Assembly: GCA_032622095.1 (NCBI GenBank)
Contig: CP136063.1
Coordinates: 275,709,426 to 275,773,425, forward strand
Direction: 5' to 3'
Origin: Siphonodentalium dalli
Lineage: Eukaryota; Mollusca; Scaphopoda; Gadilida; Siphonodentaliidae
DNA length: 64,000 bases
The notes under the pieces are model-generated. The model had not been told where the DNA came from, searched no databases, and saw only the letters and a list, made by a program, of their open reading frames with translations. Made by a program: the position numbers and the translations under genes. Shown one piece after another: positions 1 through 11,112 of this stretch (position 1 is its first letter; each line of letters opens with the position of its first letter).

Positions 1-1126
1 AAACAAGCCGAAAATGATATGTTTAAAATGATATTGGCGATAAGTTGTAATCAGAGTACGTTATACTTGTGATAGTTACGTTACGCACACGGTGTTCCCC
101 AATCGTATTGCGATAATCGCCAACCTTTCACATAGGTCGAAATTTAATATACGCAATGTTTTTTTTCGGACCGTGTTTTCGTAAACAAAGCCACGTGAAT
201 ATCGACCAATCAGAAAGAGGGCATTATGTTGCCACGATTAATGGGGAATCGGGCCATGTTTTTTCATTGATTAGAAAGATTTCTACCACTTGAAAGTATA
301 AAACAGGTTTATATCAGCATTCTATAGCACTGTATATGGTAAGGAGGGTTTTTATCACTTTTGGAAGTAGCAATATACGCAACAATACCGTTTATCCGAC
401 CAAAATCGGTGCAGTGAGTCAGAAAATCAACGTTGACGGCTGTACTACGCTATATATTCCGTACCCATATAGGATCTTTTCGACCATCCTGGGCGCTTCG
501 CGCCCTCCTACTACCACGCGACACCCCATGTGGTATGTATATAAGGTATATTTTCATAATATTTTTGCTACAAGCTCCCCGTGATATGACACACGCGGGC
601 CAAGTTTGCCTACAATTATGTATCAGCAAGTTATCTGATGAATTTCAATCAATACCCGATTGTCGATAAAGCACAACACCAATTCCCAAGGCTGGCAACG
701 GTAGCTCACGGACTATGTATCGAGGTCAGCACACTCTCAATGTCGATTTCCAGTTAATCTAATTGTGAGCTGTCAATTATACTCTAAGTCGATCAGAGCT
801 TCTGAACAGTTATTCGGGGAAACCTGTCACGTCATGTTCGTCGGATTCGGGGAAAAGTGTACACATTTTAATTTTTTTTTTAATATGTAAACAAAACTTA
901 ATTAATTAAATGTACATTTAAAAAATGATTTGTCTTTTATTTTTTTTTAGATTGAACTCCTAGATAAATTTAACAAAACCAATGTTTTTTTAAAATAAAA
1001 TAAAATAAAATCAAAATTTTGAAAAAGTAACGCCTTCGGGAGACTTTATTCATCATCGGGGTGTGGTATTGCGGCACCGTTATGCGTTAGGGGCCTGCGC
1101 CAACTACGTGCACTTCGCGGTAGCTG
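1..1126. other. AT-rich stretch with no recognised gene
   Basis: I see no supported gene here. Open frames are short, and none shows a domain, signal peptide or matched splice borders. The last ~280 bases are A/T-rich homopolymer-like sequence. A block of this kind (around 1190-1320) recurs at 1940-2060, so the right part already belongs to dispersed repeat sequence. Confidence 0.4.
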
Positions 1127-1150
1127 TGTGCGCAAAGCGCTTTGCGCACA
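1127..1150. repeat. perfect 24-bp palindrome
   Basis: The 24 bases are their own reverse complement, centred on AGCGCT. It sits upstream of a block containing a motif like ACCAAATTTGGTTGAA (1344-1360), which recurs at 2060-2080 and in similar form near 42450. Such a GC palindrome plus this tail resembles ends of RTE-type LINEs or their SINEs in invertebrates. That assignment is inference. Confidence 0.4.
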
Positions 1151-1434
1151 GTTTGATTCACACATTTTAACGTCTAAAAATTTAAATTTATAAAAATTAT
1201 TTTTTAATTAAATTTGTGTTTTGAAATATTTTGTTTTTAGATTTAACTCTTTGATAAATTTGACAGAATTATTTTTTAATTAAATGTTTTTAAATAAAAA
1301 AAACTAACGATATTAGATCATCCGAGTACCCCGAATGACCACACCAAATTTGGTTGAAGTCGGTCCAAGGGTCTGGAAGAAATATCGCGATCAGACATGC
1401 AGACAGGTCCTACTATTATATATATATATATAGT

Positions 1435-3762
1435 CTTGACGAAGGTGACTTCCATTCCTTATATTATTCCTTATTCGAAAATTTAATATTTACGTCAAAC
1501 AAAGGGTGATTATGGTGGCCCGAATGTACTCTCTCCACACACCCCACTCCGATCCAAAATGGCCACCCATGACTCGGCCCCTTATCAGATTTAGGTCAAA
1601 TAAAGGGTGTTGTAGAGTGGCCCTCAAGCCAATGTATCTATTCACCCATTCCACCCCACCCCGATCTAAAATGGCCACCGTCGTTCAAATTACCAACCAT
1701 GCGACCAAATTGGCGAAGTCCGAACCGTTCTCGAAAATGGTCCATACACCATTTTCATCTGGGCAGTACCTCACTGGGGTGGGGTGTTTCTAAGTGGTAA
1801 TTAGAGTGTCTTGGTGCCAGCCTACAATACCATGTGTTTGACCTAAATCAGTCAAAGGACCGAGAAATGGCATGGTGCCATATTTGAACCCATCTGGACG
1901 GCGGCCATTTTAGATCGGGGTGGGGTGAAAGGGGTGAATATTTAGATTGTGTTTTGAAATATTTTGTTTTTAGATTTAACTCCTTGATAAATTTGACAGA
2001 ATTATTTTTTAATTAAATGTTTTTAAATAAAAAAAACTAACGATATTAGATCACCCCGAGTGACCACACCAAATTTGGTTGAAATCGGTCCAGGGGTCTG
2101 GAAGAAATATCGCGATCAGACATACAGACAGGTCCTACTATTTTTGTATATATATAGTCTTGACGAAGGTGACTTCCATTCCTTATACTACAAAAACCTT
2201 TATTTGATCTAAATCGGTCAAGGAGCAGAGACATGGCATGGGTGCCATATTTGAACCCCTCTGGTCGGCGGCCATTTTGGATCCGGGTGCGTGAAAGGGG
2301 TGAATATTTAGATTGGCTTGGGGCCACCATACAACACCATTCATTTGTTCTAAATCGGCCAATCGGTCAAAGGCCTTGAAATGGCATGTGTGGCCTATCT
2401 GACCCAATCTGGAGAACGACCTTTTTGGATCAGTGTGGTGTGAAAGGGGTGAATATTTATATTGGCTTGGGGGGCCACACTACAACACCCTTTATTTGAT
2501 CTAATTCTGTCAAGGGGCCGTGAAATTGCATGGGTGCCATATTTGAACCCCTCTGGTCGGCGGCCATTTTGGATCAGGGTGCGTGAATATTTAGATTGGC
2601 TTGGGGCCACCATACAACACCATTCATTTGTTCTAAATCGGAATGAGTGCCCTATCTGAACCCCTCTGAACGGCGGCCATTTTGAATCGGGGTGGGGTGA
2701 GTGTATGTGTGGAAATAGTACCTTGGGGTCACTCTACAACATCTTTTTGTTTTTACCTAAATCGGTCAAGTGGCATAGAAATGGCATGGGTGGCCTATCT
2801 GAACCCAATCTGGAGAACGGCCTTTTTGGATCGGGGATGGGGTGAAAGGGGTGAATATTTAGATCGGCTTGGGGGCCACCATACAACACCCTTTATTTGA
2901 TCTAATTCTGTCAAGGGGTCGAGATATTGCATGGGTGCCATATTTGAACCCCTCTGGGCGGCGGCCATTTTGGATCAGGGTGGTGTGAAAGGGGTGAATA
3001 TTTAGATTGGCTTGGGGCCACCATACAACGACCTTTATTTGATCTAAATCGGTCAAGGGGCCGAGAAATGGCATGAGTACCCTCTTTGAACCCATTAGAT
3101 GTCTGTCATTTTGGATCGGGTGGGGTGAAAGGGTGAATATTTAGATTGGCCTTGGGGTCCCTTAATTTGATCTAAATCGGTCAAGGGGCCGAGAAATGGC
3201 ATGAGTACCCTATTTGAACCCATTATATGTCTGTCATTTTGGATCGGGTGGGGTGAAAGGGTGAATATTTAGATTGGCCTTGGGGTCCCCTAAAATACCC
3301 TTAATTTGACCTAAATCGGTCAAAAGGTCGAGAAATAGCATGGGTGCCATGTTTGAACCGCTCTGGAAGGCGGCTATTTTGGATCGGGTCGGGTTAGTGC
3401 ATGTGTGGAAATAGTACCTTGGGGGCCACCCTATAAAACCTTTTTATTTTACCTAAATTGGTCAATGGGCCGAGAAATGGCATGTGTGCCTTATCTGAAC
3501 CCGTCTGGAGAGCGGCCATTTAGGATCGGGTGGGGTGATAGGGGTGAATATTTAGATTGGCTTGGAGGGGCACCCTACAACACCCTTTATTTAGGGACCG
3601 AGAAATGGAATATATGCCCTATTTGGATCGGGTGGGGAGAGTGGGTGTGTGGAAAGAGTAACTTGGGGCCACCCTACAACATCCTTTGTTTTACCTAAAT
3701 ATAGCATTTTTCGAATAAGAAATATGGAATAAGAAATGGAAGTCACCTTCGTATTGTCATGG
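1435..3762. mobile_element. TIR-bounded element filled with a ~140-bp degenerate satellite
   Basis: The left end (about 1435-1482) and right end (about 3706-3762) are inverted copies of each other, sharing GAAGGTGACTTCCATT and TTATTCGAAAA on opposite strands. Between them lie many degenerate direct repeats of roughly 130-150 bp, each with the sequence idea AAATGGCATGGGTGCC, then TTTGAACC, GGCGGCCATTTTGGATC and GGGGTGAATATTTAGATT. Good examples start near 2229, 2523, 2919, 3066, 3195 and 3339. A second copy of the left end lies internally at about 2157-2190. No transposase frame is visible, so it is a non-autonomous element or a captured satellite. The boundary is based on the inverted ends only; no target duplication was found. 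Confidence 0.5.
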
Positions 3763-4441
3763 TGACATGTCGTTCACGAACATGCACAGAAGAATACAGA
3801 TTCAAACACATCCTAATCACGCTGGCCAAACGTGAACTCATACCGGGTGAGAAGTCTCGCACAACTGGACAATGTTATGATTTTTTTGTCGACACACCTC
3901 AGAAAGTCCACGAGTATTAAACAAATAACACTTATCTTTCCTACCAGATGAGTTTGGGACATTTGGGAGAGAACCATCTATGGAATGCATTCATCCAATT
4001 GCCTAAATTAAGTGTCATATTTGTGGGAAAAAAACATATTCGAAATACTAATTCCATTCATTTCCTTCTCTTTTACGATATCCGTTGTTTATGGAGGTCT
4101 TTCTAGTCACTACCAGAGAGTATTTAGTATATCATTAGATAGATTAACATCTTGGCTTTCTCACATGTGAAACCCAGTTGTTTTAACAAGATGAAACCTG
4201 GACAAATGGTGTGTGTTTTGAAACTCGGTATTCTCGTGTCGCAAACTCACACAACGGGTTTGACGACCAAGCTCTTGGTGTGATCGAATTGGGTTTGCAC
4301 CAAGAACACCGGATAAATACGATTATCAGGTCTGTTGAGATCGAAATATGGGTCATTACTAAAATACTTTCAACTACAATGATGCATATATAAATTGACA
4401 CAAATGAGTGGTTTAGCTGCCATTATTGCACTATTTTTGCA
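3763..4441. other. intergenic stretch without recognised features
   Basis: No exon-like frame, RNA gene or clear repeat could be supported in this ~680-bp stretch. It separates the satellite-filled element from the first TTAA-flanked MITE. Confidence 0.4.
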
Positions 4442-4445
4442 TTAA

Positions 4446-4837
4446 CCCTTTACCCAACAGAAGGGCCCTGTGCCAATGCATTCTCTTATATATGCGAGTC
4501 GACCATAGGTCGCCTCGCATATATAAGAGAATGCATTGGCTTAACACATTAAAAATTATAAAATTGTTAAAGAATGTAAGAAAAAATGGTAAAAAGTGTT
4601 AAAAAAAGATTTTGTTTAGGCCAATGCATTCTCTTATATATGCGAGGCGACCTATGGTCGACTCGCATATATAAGAGAATGCATTGGCACAGGGCATAAC
4701 TGTAACTATCACAATGTGGTCAATGAGCCGGTTCCAATGATATCCATATTTGTATGGTTTTATTGAGACAGACCCAAGATAATTTAGGCTGTTGAAGCTT
4801 TATTTGGCCGGTTTTGGCCGGTTTGTTGGGTAAAGGG
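4446..4837. mobile_element. piggyBac-type hairpin MITE, copy 1 (392 bp)
   Basis: The element is bounded by CCCTTTACCCAACA and its inverted copy TGTTGGGTAAAGGG, with TTAA directly outside both ends (4442-4445 and 4838-4841). A TTAA target duplication with CCC-starting termini is the hallmark of piggyBac-superfamily elements. Inside are two large hairpins, each built from CCAATGCATTCTCTTATATA and its inverted copy around a short GTCGACC/GGTCGCC centre, separated by ~80 bp of A-rich sequence. It carries no coding capacity. Copies 4 and 5 have exactly the same length. Confidence 0.8.
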
Positions 4838-4920
4838 TTAAGAGAGAACACAACGAAGGCCCGATTTTCTGTCTATGCGGTATGACGTATGAATATGGAC
4901 TCTTACAAACATCCATGTGT

Positions 4921-5372
4921 GAGTCTATCAACCCCCCCCCCCATTCGGTACGCGGGAATCAGGGTGTTTTGAAGCCGTACGCGGGATTCATACCCCGGAA
5001 TTAACTCGTATTCGGGTTCAAGCAAAACATCTTGGACGCAGGTTTTGATGGCGCAAAATAATATTTTGTGCTAGTTATCTGTGTTAATGAGTGGGTAGAA
5101 TAGCTTCTTGTGCATATTCGACCACCATGCCATCATAAAGTATCATTAATCGTATCATAACGACCTCATAACGCCCATAATACTCTAGTATCGTGTCAGG
5201 TATAATGGATCATAATGTGTCTATGTAACTTCTGCTTGTATCTGTCTGCTATTAAAACAGTCAATTTGTATGTCATTTATCGCATATTATTTCTTAACAT
5301 GTATTCAGGATTCACCCCCCCCCCCCAAATTAACTGGTATTCAGGATTCATAGGGGAGGGGTGATACCCTCG
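4921..5372. mobile_element. ~450-bp TIR element, copy A
   Basis: This is a close copy of 6474-6919: both contain CGGTACGCGGGA, CTCGTATTCGGGTTCAAG and ACTGGTATTCAGGATTCA in the same order. The ends are TATCA followed by a C-run on the left and a G-rich run followed by TGATACCCTC on the right, an inverted pair. There is no coding frame. The flanks do not give an exact target duplication for this copy. Confidence 0.6.
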
Positions 5373-5797
5373 TGTGTATATGTGATGCTATATATGCTTT
5401 ATCACACAACACACATACATGTATGTCGAAGTTGTTATTATGACACATCACCTCTGAAAGTTATAATTGCCTCAACCATTGTAAAATAACTTACATTATG
5501 CAGGTATCATTTAAAAACTGAGTATCTATATATGTCAATACAGGAAAATGTCCTTGTGCTAGAACATATTTGTCTGTTTTGTGTTTGGATGTCAATTGTG
5601 TGTAATTATGTCAGCCTTCATGTGTATATCTGGATTGTGTGTTTTAGTTATACGTTCATACGGTATAACAATAGTTCAGATAGGTGGAAGTCGAGCCATA
5701 TAGATGGCGACATAGTTCGACGACCTTCAACACCCTATCGACCACAGGTGTGCCACCCACCCTAACAAGGAACTATGTTACTTGCATTATTACCACA

Positions 5798-6414
5798 ATG
5801 TGCATACCGGAAAGACTGGTTATTTGGAAAGGAAACCAATTGATTAATTCCAGAAGTATTAAAGGAGGAGAAACACGTTTGGTTGTCCATGGCGATAATG
5901 GATTAGTTATCGAGGTATGCGATGGAACAAAACGTCGAAAAGCTTCACACAAGTACATGGAGAAGTTCCTACCGGGAAGTCTGAACACCTATCGAGATAC
6001 AAACAGCAATTCATGGAGAAGTTCCTCCCGGGAAGTCTGAACACCTATCGAGAAACAAACAGCAATTCATGGAGAAGTTCCTCCCGGGAAGTCTGAACAC
6101 CTATCGAGAAACAAACAGCAATTCATGGAGAAGTTCCTCCCGGGAAGTCTGAACACCTATCGAGAAACAAACAGCAATTCATGGAGAAGTTCCTCCCGGG
6201 AAGTCTGAACACCTATCGAGAAACAAACAGCAATTCATGGAGAAGTTCCTCCCGGGAAGTCTGAACACCTATCGAGAAACAAACAGCAATTCATGGAGAC
6301 TGTCTCTGGACTTGGCAATATATGACAAACTAGCAGAATTCAACCACGAGGACATGTTCATCACGTTTAAAATTCACCGTCTGGGGACCTCATTCTGCAA
6401 ATGACAGACACCCT
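5798..6414 (+). pseudogene. possible coding exon disrupted by a 56-bp tandem expansion
   Basis: An open frame from the ATG at 5798 encodes about 65 residues of ordinary-looking globular sequence (IPERLVIWKGNQL, then GGETRLVVHGDNGLVIEVCDG, then KASHKYMEKFLPGSLNTYR). It then runs into six tandem copies of a 56-bp unit, and the frame stops at 6038-6040. Past the repeats, a frame continues as NSWRLSLDLAIYDKLAEF and HEDMFITFK before meeting a MITE fragment. Read with a single repeat copy, the two halves join in one frame, so the expansion appears to have broken an older coding exon. I do not recognise the family. It could also be chance open sequence; no splice borders are convincing. Confidence 0.3.
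5956..6297. repeat. 56-bp tandem repeat, six copies plus a partial
   Basis: Units begin at 5956, 6012, 6068, 6124, 6180 and 6236 with CATGGAGAAGTTCCT, and a partial seventh begins at 6292. Copies after the first are virtually identical; the first differs by ACCGGG for CCCGGG and GATACA for GAAACA. The period is not a multiple of three, so the reading frame changes in every copy. Confidence 0.9.
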
Positions 6415-6427
6415 ATTTCAAGGCTTG
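6378..6427. mobile_element. fragment of the hAT-type nested-hairpin MITE
   Basis: GGGGACCTCATTCTGCAAAT followed by GACAGACACCCTATTTCAAGGC matches the right end of the complete element at 25569-25821. Only the terminal ~50 bp are present, so this is a truncated copy abutting the possible pseudogene exon. Confidence 0.6.
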
Positions 6428-6473
6428 AGTAGTAGCAGACCACTTTCTAATGAACAATATGGCACATGTACAG

Positions 6474-6919
6474 GAGGGTATCACCCCCCCCCCCTTTCGG
6501 TACGCGGGATTCAGGGTGTTTTGAAGCCGTACGCGGGATTCATACCCCGGAATTAACTCGTATTCGGGTTCAAGCAAAACATCTTGGACGCAGGTTTTGA
6601 TGGCGCAAAATAATATTTTGTGATAGTTATCTGTGTGAATGAGTGGGTAGAATAGCTTCTTGGGAATATTCGACCGCCATGCCATCATAAAGTATCATTA
6701 ATCGTATCATAACGGCATCATAACGCCCATAATACTCTACTCCAATATCATGTCAGGTATAATGGATCATAATGTGTCTATGTAACTTCTGCTTGTATCT
6801 GTCTGATATTAAAACAGTCAATTTGTATGTCATTTATCGCATATTATTTCTTAACATGTATTCAGGATTCACCCAAAATTAACTGGTATTCAGGATTCAG
6901 GGGAGGGGGTGATACCATC
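6474..6919. mobile_element. ~446-bp TIR element, copy B
   Basis: This is the second copy of the element at 4921-5372. Its termini are GAGGGTATCACCCCC and its inverted partner GGGGGTGATACCATC. GTACAG lies directly outside both ends (6468-6473 and 6920-6925), a plausible 6-bp target duplication. It has no coding capacity and its superfamily is not assigned. Confidence 0.6.
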
Positions 6920-7144
6920 GTACAGTACACCTGTTATTCCTGGACATTGTTAGATGGGTCGAATGTCAAAGTTCAAACTACTTCCCAAAATGCGATACAA
7001 CCCTACAACTATATACTATTCTGCCAAATATGGTTCAGGTTTTTTAATGGAAAATTCATCAGGTGCATGTCTGACAAAGTTCGAGGTTAACAAATATTTA
7101 ATAACTGCAAATGTCAACTCATCGCGTGATCGAATGCTTTCCGT

Positions 7145-7690
7145 TTTTAGCTCACCTGAGTCATCACTCCTCGTCCGTCGTCCGTCCGTCCGTCCGTCCA
7201 TCCGTCTGTCCGTCCGTCCGTCAAGAATCACCTTCTCCTCCCGAACCGTAAGACGTAACGGGTTCATATTTGGTGTGGATGTTCCCTAGGTGAATCACAT
7301 TCAGATTTGTTCAAATGAGGTCACTGGGTGAAATAGTTGCGAAAGCAGGGCCATAACTCTATTCCTCCATAATAATTCTTACAACGACTTCTTTTCCTGA
7401 ACTATTAGGCCGAATGGGTTCATATTTGGTCTGGATGTTCCCTAGGTGACTCACATTCAGATTTGTTCAAATGATGTCACCAGGTTGATTAGTTGAGAAA
7501 CTAGGGCCATAACTCTATTCCTCCATAGTAATTCTTAGAATGACTTCTTCTTTTGAACCATTGGACCGATTTAGCTTATATTTGGTATGGAGGGTCCTTG
7601 TGTGATTGGGGTTCAGATTTGTTCAAATGGGGTCACTGGGTCAAATAGGGGCAGAGCCAGGGCCCAGGGACATAACTCTTCAACAACAAC
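7145..7690. repeat. AGCTCACCTGAG / (GTCC)n dispersed repeat, short copy
   Basis: The block opens with TTTTTAGCTCACCTGAG, continues into a (GTCC)n microsatellite at about 7165-7222, and then into three degenerate copies of a ~170-bp unit containing GGGTTCATATTTGGT, TCAGATTTGTTCAAATG and CATAACTCTATTCCTCCATA. The same order occurs at 9526 and 15926. Repeats of this kind are abundant in molluscan genomes; that statement is from general knowledge. Confidence 0.7.
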
Positions 7691-8171
7691 AAAATTTATT
7701 TAAATCCTTGCTCAATTCAAAAAAAAATTTAAACTTGAAAACAAAAAATATTTAATTTCAAATTGAAACATAAAAATAAATATGTTTTCAATTGAATCTT
7801 TGATTTGTTTTTAAACACATCACACCCTCAGACCACCCCTGCCCAGTCAACATCCCTCCCCCAACCACCACCCCCACCTCCCCACCACCACCACTATATG
7901 TCCCTGCCACCTCACACCAGATCCCTGCAAAGTTCACCCATTAAAAGCCTTCTACAGCTGTAGTTATATGACTTGCCAGGAACTGGTCAGCCTTACTTCT
8001 CACAGCTGTCCAGTCATTATAAAGTAATTAACTTTTATCTCAATATCCACATTTATCCTGGCTAAGAGAGAGAGAGGTGCCTGATTGAAATTTAATCCTA
8101 TGTGTTTACAGCAATCTCAAATACAACTCTAACTGTTTGACAGTTTACACCTTTTATTATTAGTATTAGTA
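7691..8171. other. low-complexity and unique intergenic sequence
   Basis: A/T-rich runs (7730-7820) and a C-rich run of CCACC type (7840-7900) are followed by sequence in which I see no gene or clear repeat. Confidence 0.35.
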
Positions 8172-8175
8172 TTAA

Positions 8176-8400
8176 CCATTTCATGACCACTATGCTGGTA
8201 CAGCAAATAAGACCCTGCACCAGTGTATTCTCCTATATATAAGAGAATGCACTGGGGTTCAAGATCAAGGAAATATTGTTAGGCCAATATAGTCAGACAT
8301 CCAAATAAATCACACATGTCCTATTCTCGCAGGGGTGTCCCCACATATGTTTGGGGAAGGGGCAAATTTCTCAGATTTGTTCATTGAGATGTAATTTTTT
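8176..8400. mobile_element. truncated TTAA-flanked hairpin MITE, second family
   Basis: TTAA (8172-8175) is followed by CCATTTCATGACCACTATG and a shortened hairpin around TATATATAAGAGAATGCA. The continuation ATATTGTTAGGCCAATAT and CATCCAAATAAATCACA recurs at 9040-9100. The left end matches the family seen complete at 37360-37595. No right terminus is visible. Confidence 0.45.
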
Positions 8401-8954
8401 TTCCAAAACCAATTACATATACTGTAATTATGCTATTCCACATAAATGGAATTTATTAAAGTCAAATATACGCTCTATCTCATTAAGAAATTCTTTCAAA
8501 AAACGTCCTGCAGACTCAATTGTAGAGAAGTATCCTCACACAGTTCAATGCAGTAACACCTTGTGTCCTGACTTCAAGAATTAGTTTTAAGAATTTTTTA
8601 GTTTATACTTAAAATTACGCTTTTCGCTGAAAACAAAATACTAACAAAAACAACCTACAATTCCAATTGATATATCTTTTGTTTATAGCACAGTGACTCA
8701 GCAGTGATGTATGTGTAGCTGAAGTGGCCTAGGGTGGGACAGGAAGACGACTGAATAGTCATATCCCTCCCCATCAGATATCTATGTTTGTTCTATATGT
8801 ATTGTTATATTTTTATTTATGTATAGTTATCTGATGAATAAACTAATTTGAATATACTAAAATAAAATGAATATAAATTAATAGACCATTGATCAAGAGA
8901 AATGAGCTCCTAGTTTTAATATTTGTCCAATATTTATTATTTTATAACAAGGTA

Positions 8955-9180
8955 CTAGTATCATGCCAGTGCATTGTCTTATATATGTGAGTGTCACATA
9001 GGTAGCCTCACCTAAGAGAATGCACTGGCTTTCAAGGTTAAGGAAATATTGTTAGGCAAATGTAGAGAGACATCCAAATAAATCACAGATGTCCTATTCT
9101 TGCAGGGATGTTCCCACGGGTTGAGGGGGTGGAATTAACAGATTTGTTCAATGAGATGTAATTTGTTTTCTCAAAATTAA
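8955..9180. repeat. second copy of the hairpin plus following segment
   Basis: A degenerate hairpin (8964-9029; CCAGTGCATTGTCTTATATA against AAGAGAATGCACTGG) is followed by the same segment as after 8257, including CATCCAAATAAATCACA and GTCCTATTCTTGCAGGGATG. The two copies were evidently one repeat unit. Confidence 0.5.
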
Positions 9181-9209
9181 TTATTTAGACTAAAATGAAT
9201 ATAAAATAA

Positions 9210-9505
9210 TAAACTACTTAATTTTTGAACCCCCAGATTATATTATATAAAATATATGCCATATTATATACCATTTGAAAGAGGAAGCTCCAAAACATTG
9301 TATTATCAAGTTATCTGGTATAATAAACTGTGGACCTGTTGTTTTTGTTGAGTTGCCAAAGAGTTTTGTCATCTAGATTGCAGTAAAAAGCAATATTATT
9401 TTCTATGCAGGGGGAATAACTCTATATATTAAAAATGGAGTTCTTCCCCTTCTATTAAAAAAGTTTGAATTCTGTTGCATTCTGGGATCCAAAGGGGGGG
9501 GGTCA
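9210..9505 (+). mobile_element. partial AAAGGCCCACTTAA-family TIR element
   Basis: The segment runs parallel to 22990-23290 of the complete element: TTTTGAACCCCCAGAT, GCCATATTATATACCATTTG, AAAACATTGTATTATCAA, GGGGAATAACTCTAT and CATTCTGGGATCCAAA. Both termini are missing, so it is a truncated copy. Confidence 0.6.
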
Positions 9506-9525
9506 TTCTATAATTTCAATAGTTT

Positions 9526-11112
9526 TTAGCTCACCTGAGACGAAGTCTCCGGTGGAGCCATAGTCAACACTCCTCGTCCGTCCGTCCATCAGCCCATCCA
9601 TCCGTCCGTCAACAATTCTTTAAACTTCTCCTCTGGAACCATAAGACCAAATGGGTTCATATTTGGTGTGGATATTTCCCAGGTGACTCACATTCAGATT
9701 TGTTCAAATGAGGTCACTGGGTCAAATGTGGGCGGGGCCAGGGATATAACTCCAAAAAATATTAAAAATTGCAAGTGAAATCTGACATTTTTATAAACAT
9801 TTCCTGGAGATCTGCTAGAGGTCATTAATTCCCAATTACAACATCAATCTAGCATATGTATTGTTCAAATCTTTAAAAAACAGGACATTTAACTCTCCCA
9901 CATCCACCACTTCACTAGAACATATTTTGCAAACTTGAAAAGTGTTCTTTGAAAGAACCACCAGCTCTATTTAGCTCACATTTAATATTGAGGCTCCTTT
10001 GGTGATGTGTGATTCAGATTTGTTTAATCAGGGTCGCCAGGTCGAGGAGGTGCAAGGCCAGCTACATTACTCTTTCTCTCCATAGTAATTCATGATATGT
10101 CTTCTATGCAAGAACCAAATGGCCTATTTTGCTTATATATTTGGTATGAAATTACCTTGGGTGACACATTTGTAAAAATGGCATCACAAAGTCGAATAAG
10201 GGCAGTGCCAGAGACATAACTATTTCACCACATAGTAATTCTTAAAATATGTTTGGAAGAGCCAAGAACTAGTTGGCGTATTTAGCTTGGAATGTTCTTG
10301 TTTGACTGCAATACAGATTTTTTTAATGGGGTCACCTGGAAAAATAGGGCCCAAGCGAAGGACAGTTTCCCTCTTAATATGCTTCCTTCACAAGGACCAT
10401 CAGGTCTATTTATAGATATTTAGTGTGAAGGGTTCTTTGATGTCTGGGATTCAAATTTATTCAGATGGGGTCACCAGGTTAAATAGGGTGGGACCCGGGT
10501 CATAACGGTATGTCTCTATAGTAATTCTTAAAATGTCTTCTCAAGAGAGGTTGGACTATTTAGCTTACATATAGTATGGAGGATCCTTTAGTTACTGAGA
10601 TTCAGATTTGTTAACATGGGATCAACCTGTTAAGAAATGACGGGGCTATGGGGAATTAACAATTTTGTGTATAATAAAATCATTGAAATACCAAATTCAT
10701 TAAAACATCTACCTTGGAACTAACTGACTGATTAATCTGAGATACATGTATGATGTTTTGGGTCCATGGATAATTGGGCTTCAAACATGTCTAAAAGGTT
10801 TTATAAAAAGGCGCTTGTGAGATTGGAAATTTCCAACAATTGATAAAGTTTGAGATGTCAATTGTGTAATTCCAACCTAAGACTTGGGAGTCTGGATCCC
10901 AGTCGGGAGGGGACTTGTTGAGCCGGGAGGGGGGGGTGATCAGTACTGTACAGTTGGTAATTTGGCCACATATCCTGTTTAGATCTACTTCTTTTAAAGT
11001 GATTATGAAAAGTTCTGACTGTTGTGGTCTCCAGCTAGAGTCCCAGTCTTTTCAGTGTTTGCAGTCTGGTGAGCGACCCCACAGTCATAGACTGTCTTGT
11101 TTGTTGGATGTG
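9526..11112. repeat. long AGCTCACCTGAG repeat block, copy 2
   Basis: It begins with TTAGCTCACCTGAGACGAAG, a short (GTCC)n tract and GGGTTCATATTTGGTGTGG. About six degenerate ~170-bp subunits follow, with the recurrent words CATAACT, CATAGTAATTCTTAAAAT, TTTAGCTTA and GATTCAGATTTGTT. It matches 15926-18000 over nearly its whole length, down to the shared tail CTGACTGTTGTGGTCTCCAG and TTTGCAGTCTGGTGAG. The two blocks are therefore diverged copies of one ~1.6-2-kb repeat. No coding frame is conserved between them. Confidence 0.75.
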
